Shown here piece after piece: positions 47,460-48,681 of a DNA stretch of 48,681 nucleotides. Source of the DNA: Myxococcales bacterium (GTDB lineage Bacteria; Myxococcota_A; Polyangia; Haliangiales; Haliangiaceae). Below the pieces are notes generated by a model. It worked only from the letters and a program-made list of their open reading frames with translations, was not told the origin of the DNA and searched no databases. The DNA is taken from assembly GCA_011526095.1 (NCBI GenBank), contig WYBA01000046.1, positions 1 through 48,681 on the forward strand, read 5' to 3'. Both the position numbers and the translations under genes were made by a program. Position 1 is the stretch's first letter; every line of letters begins with the position of its first letter.

Positions 47460-48268
47460 CAGGTCTTCGGCGTGTACTTCTTCAGGCCCTTGTCGAGGAC
47501 CCAGGTCTTGTAGTAGTCGGCCGGCGAGCCGCCGCGCTCCTGCGCCTTCTTGAGCTCCTCGTCGATGACCGCCTTGAACTGCGGGTACGGCACGGCGCCG
47601 CCCGGCAGGAACCGGCCGTTGATGAAGTGCGCCGGCGTCGCGCCGACGCCGAAGCTCTGCAGCGTCGCGTGGTTCTTCTGGACGAACGCCACGCAGTCAC
47701 CCTTGAAGTCCGCCTTGAACTTGGCGACGTCGAGGCCGATCTCCGCCGCGAAGCCCTCCATCGCGGCCTCGTCGAACTTGCGCTGCTTGAACCCCTTCTC
47801 CCACATCACCTCTTCCATCTGGCCGAACTTGCCCTGCTTGTGGGCCGCGCACACCGCCTGCGCCGGCAGCGTGGCCGACTGCGGGTGGACGATGAAGTCC
47901 ATGTAGACGATCTTCACCTTGCCCTCGTAGTCCTTGAGGATCTGATCGTGGGTCGGGCGGACCTTCTCGCAGTACGGGCACGCGAACTCGTACGCCTTGA
48001 CGATCGTCACGAGCGCGTCGGGCGCACCGCGGAACGCCTGGCCGTCGACCGGGATCGCGTAGACGTCCTTCGGATCCGGCTCGGGGCGGCGCTGGCCCTG
48101 GCCGCGCGCGGGCGCGCCACCGCCGGCGCCGACCTTCTTCTCGAGCGCGTCGATCTTCTTGCTGATCTCGTCGAGCTTGGCCTCGACGGCCTTGTTGTCC
48201 TGCTGGCAGCCGGCCATGCCGACCGACAGCGCGAGGGCGATCGACGCCACAAAGGTGAGCTTGCTCAT
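47459..48268 (-). CDS. DsbA/DsbG-like thioredoxin-fold lipoprotein
   Basis: The protein has 269 residues. The lipoprotein signal ends in VGMAGC (Cys21). A Lys/Glu coiled segment (AVEAKLDEISKKIDALEKKV, about 27-46) may oligomerise it. The thioredoxin fold carries the active-site CPYC (Cys97, Cys100), YMDFIVHPQSATLPAQAVCAAHKQGKF, and the cis-Pro loop GATPAHFINGRFLPG. A further Cys in KGDCVAF lies beyond. It probably oxidises or isomerises disulfides in the envelope. CAGGAG lies 8 nt before the ATG, a proper Shine-Dalgarno, and an EF-hand gene ends 14 bp upstream, so the two probably form one unit. Confidence 0.92.
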   Translation of the reverse strand: MSKLTFVASIALALSVGMAGCQQDNKAVEAKLDEISKKIDALEKKVGAGGGAPARGQGQRRPEPDPKDVYAIPVDGQAFRGAPDALVTIVKAYEFACPYCEKVRPTHDQILKDYEGKVKIVYMDFIVHPQSATLPAQAVCAAHKQGKFGQMEEVMWEKGFKQRKFDEAAMEGFAAEIGLDVAKFKADFKGDCVAFVQKNHATLQSFGVGATPAHFINGRFLPGGAVPYPQFKAVIDEELKKAQERGGSPADYYKTWVLDKGLKKYTPKT

Positions 48269-48282
48269 GCGGTGCTCCTGAA

Positions 48283-48681
48283 TCAGTCCTGGGTGCAGGT
48301 GAGGGTGGGTGATGTAGCCTCGATCGAGGCGCGATTGCAACTGAGCTCCTCGACGACGAAGGCCTCGTCGCCGAGCACGGACGCGGGGAGCTCGAACGCG
48401 AGGCGGTCGCGCGCGCCGTCGTCGAGCGCCAGCTCGCCGGTCGCGGCGTAGTTGGCGTCGACCCAGCGGCGACGCAGCTCGAGCTCGAAGTCGCACGCCT
48501 CGCTGCGCGTGAGCTGGCCGTCGCCGTCGGCGTCCGCCTCCGGGTACGCGGCGAGCATCTCGCTCGCCAGCTCGGGGCGGAACGTGCACGGTGCGGCCGC
48601 GGCGCGCGCGGTGCCGTCGTCGGCGGCGCCGGCGAGCGCGAGCACCGCCCACGCCGTGACCCCGACGGCGCCGAGCCGGCC
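48283..48681 (-). CDS. secreted EF-hand protein, start outside window
   Basis: The frame is open to the right edge. The visible N-terminal part (LGAVGVTAWAVLALAGAADD) looks like the core of a signal peptide, so the start lies just outside; a GTG at 48645 is too internal. The body has one EF-hand loop (DADGDGQLTRSEA) and three cysteines. It ends with SPTLTCTQD. It probably binds calcium outside the cytoplasm. The next gene begins 14 bp after its stop. I recognise no wider family. Confidence 0.72.
   Translation of the reverse strand, partial: GRLGAVGVTAWAVLALAGAADDGTARAAAAPCTFRPELASEMLAAYPEADADGDGQLTRSEACDFELELRRRWVDANYAATGELALDDGARDRLAFELPASVLGDEAFVVEELSCNRASIEATSPTLTCTQD

Overview
The window reads as chromosomal DNA from a very GC-rich bacterium (about 73% G+C judged by eye), most likely a myxobacterium (Myxococcota, possibly the Haliangium/Kofleriaceae side). 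The basis is the many lipoproteins with Ala/Gly-rich lipoboxes, PEGA and FG-GAP surface proteins, a secreted trypsin with a MYXO-CTERM-like tail, MopE-type metal-binding motifs, an FHA-type sigma54 activator, and a Ku/LigD end-joining pair. About 38 genes are densely packed, often with 4-bp GTGA/ATGA stop-start overlaps. I see no tRNA, rRNA, CRISPR array, insertion sequence or prophage.

Layout. (1) 1-3133: a partial TPR lipoprotein and a DUF4139 lipoprotein with an OmpA-like domain inserted in it. (2) 3341-11884: a DNA-repair block made of an Fpg/Nei glycosylase, then an apparent operon ligD-DUF72-anthraniloyl/salicylyl-CoA-type flavoenzyme-RlmI-like methyltransferase, with ku divergent from ligD across only 26 bp. 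(3) 11870-13926: a secreted protein of unknown function coupled to a small, partly degenerate class III cyclase-like protein. (4) 14032-21156: the most unusual region. A textbook sigma54 promoter drives a tandem starch-binding-module protein, a PHP phosphoesterase and a 1033-residue fusion of a GH13 alpha-amylase-type hydrolase with a radical SAM/SPASM enzyme. A TPR protein and an FHA-AAA+ sigma54 activator follow.

(5) 21341-27756: a carboxypeptidase-regulatory-like protein, a DUF2236 oxygenase, a FIST sensor, and an operon of GNAT/DUF482-ChaC-O-methyltransferase. That operon is divergent from a glutaredoxin/A-type-like/rhodanese fusion, which gives the block a glutathione flavour. (6) 27875-37319: envelope and secreted proteins (PEGA, M1-type peptidase lipoprotein, YchJ, class C beta-lactamase-like, FG-GAP lipoprotein, trypsin, YiiX-like lipoprotein). 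(7) 37470-40856: a zinc-finger/histone-fold fusion divergent from PEP carboxylase. (8) 40945-48681: an alpha/beta hydrolase and a membrane sulfatase-like protein facing a second membrane AlkP-superfamily protein. The latter is translationally coupled to a RegB/RegA-type redox two-component system. A CPYC thioredoxin-like lipoprotein and a partial EF-hand protein end the window.

Regulation. More than half of the genes that begin a transcription unit carry a TAnnnT hexamer 6-10 nt before the start codon and no Shine-Dalgarno sequence. This suggests widespread leaderless or very short-leader transcription. A CGGAGA/TCTCCG hexanucleotide array occurs at three separate places, two intergenic and one inside a coding region. 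The best candidates for an undescribed system are the sigma54-controlled carbohydrate/radical-SAM locus and the zinc-finger histone.
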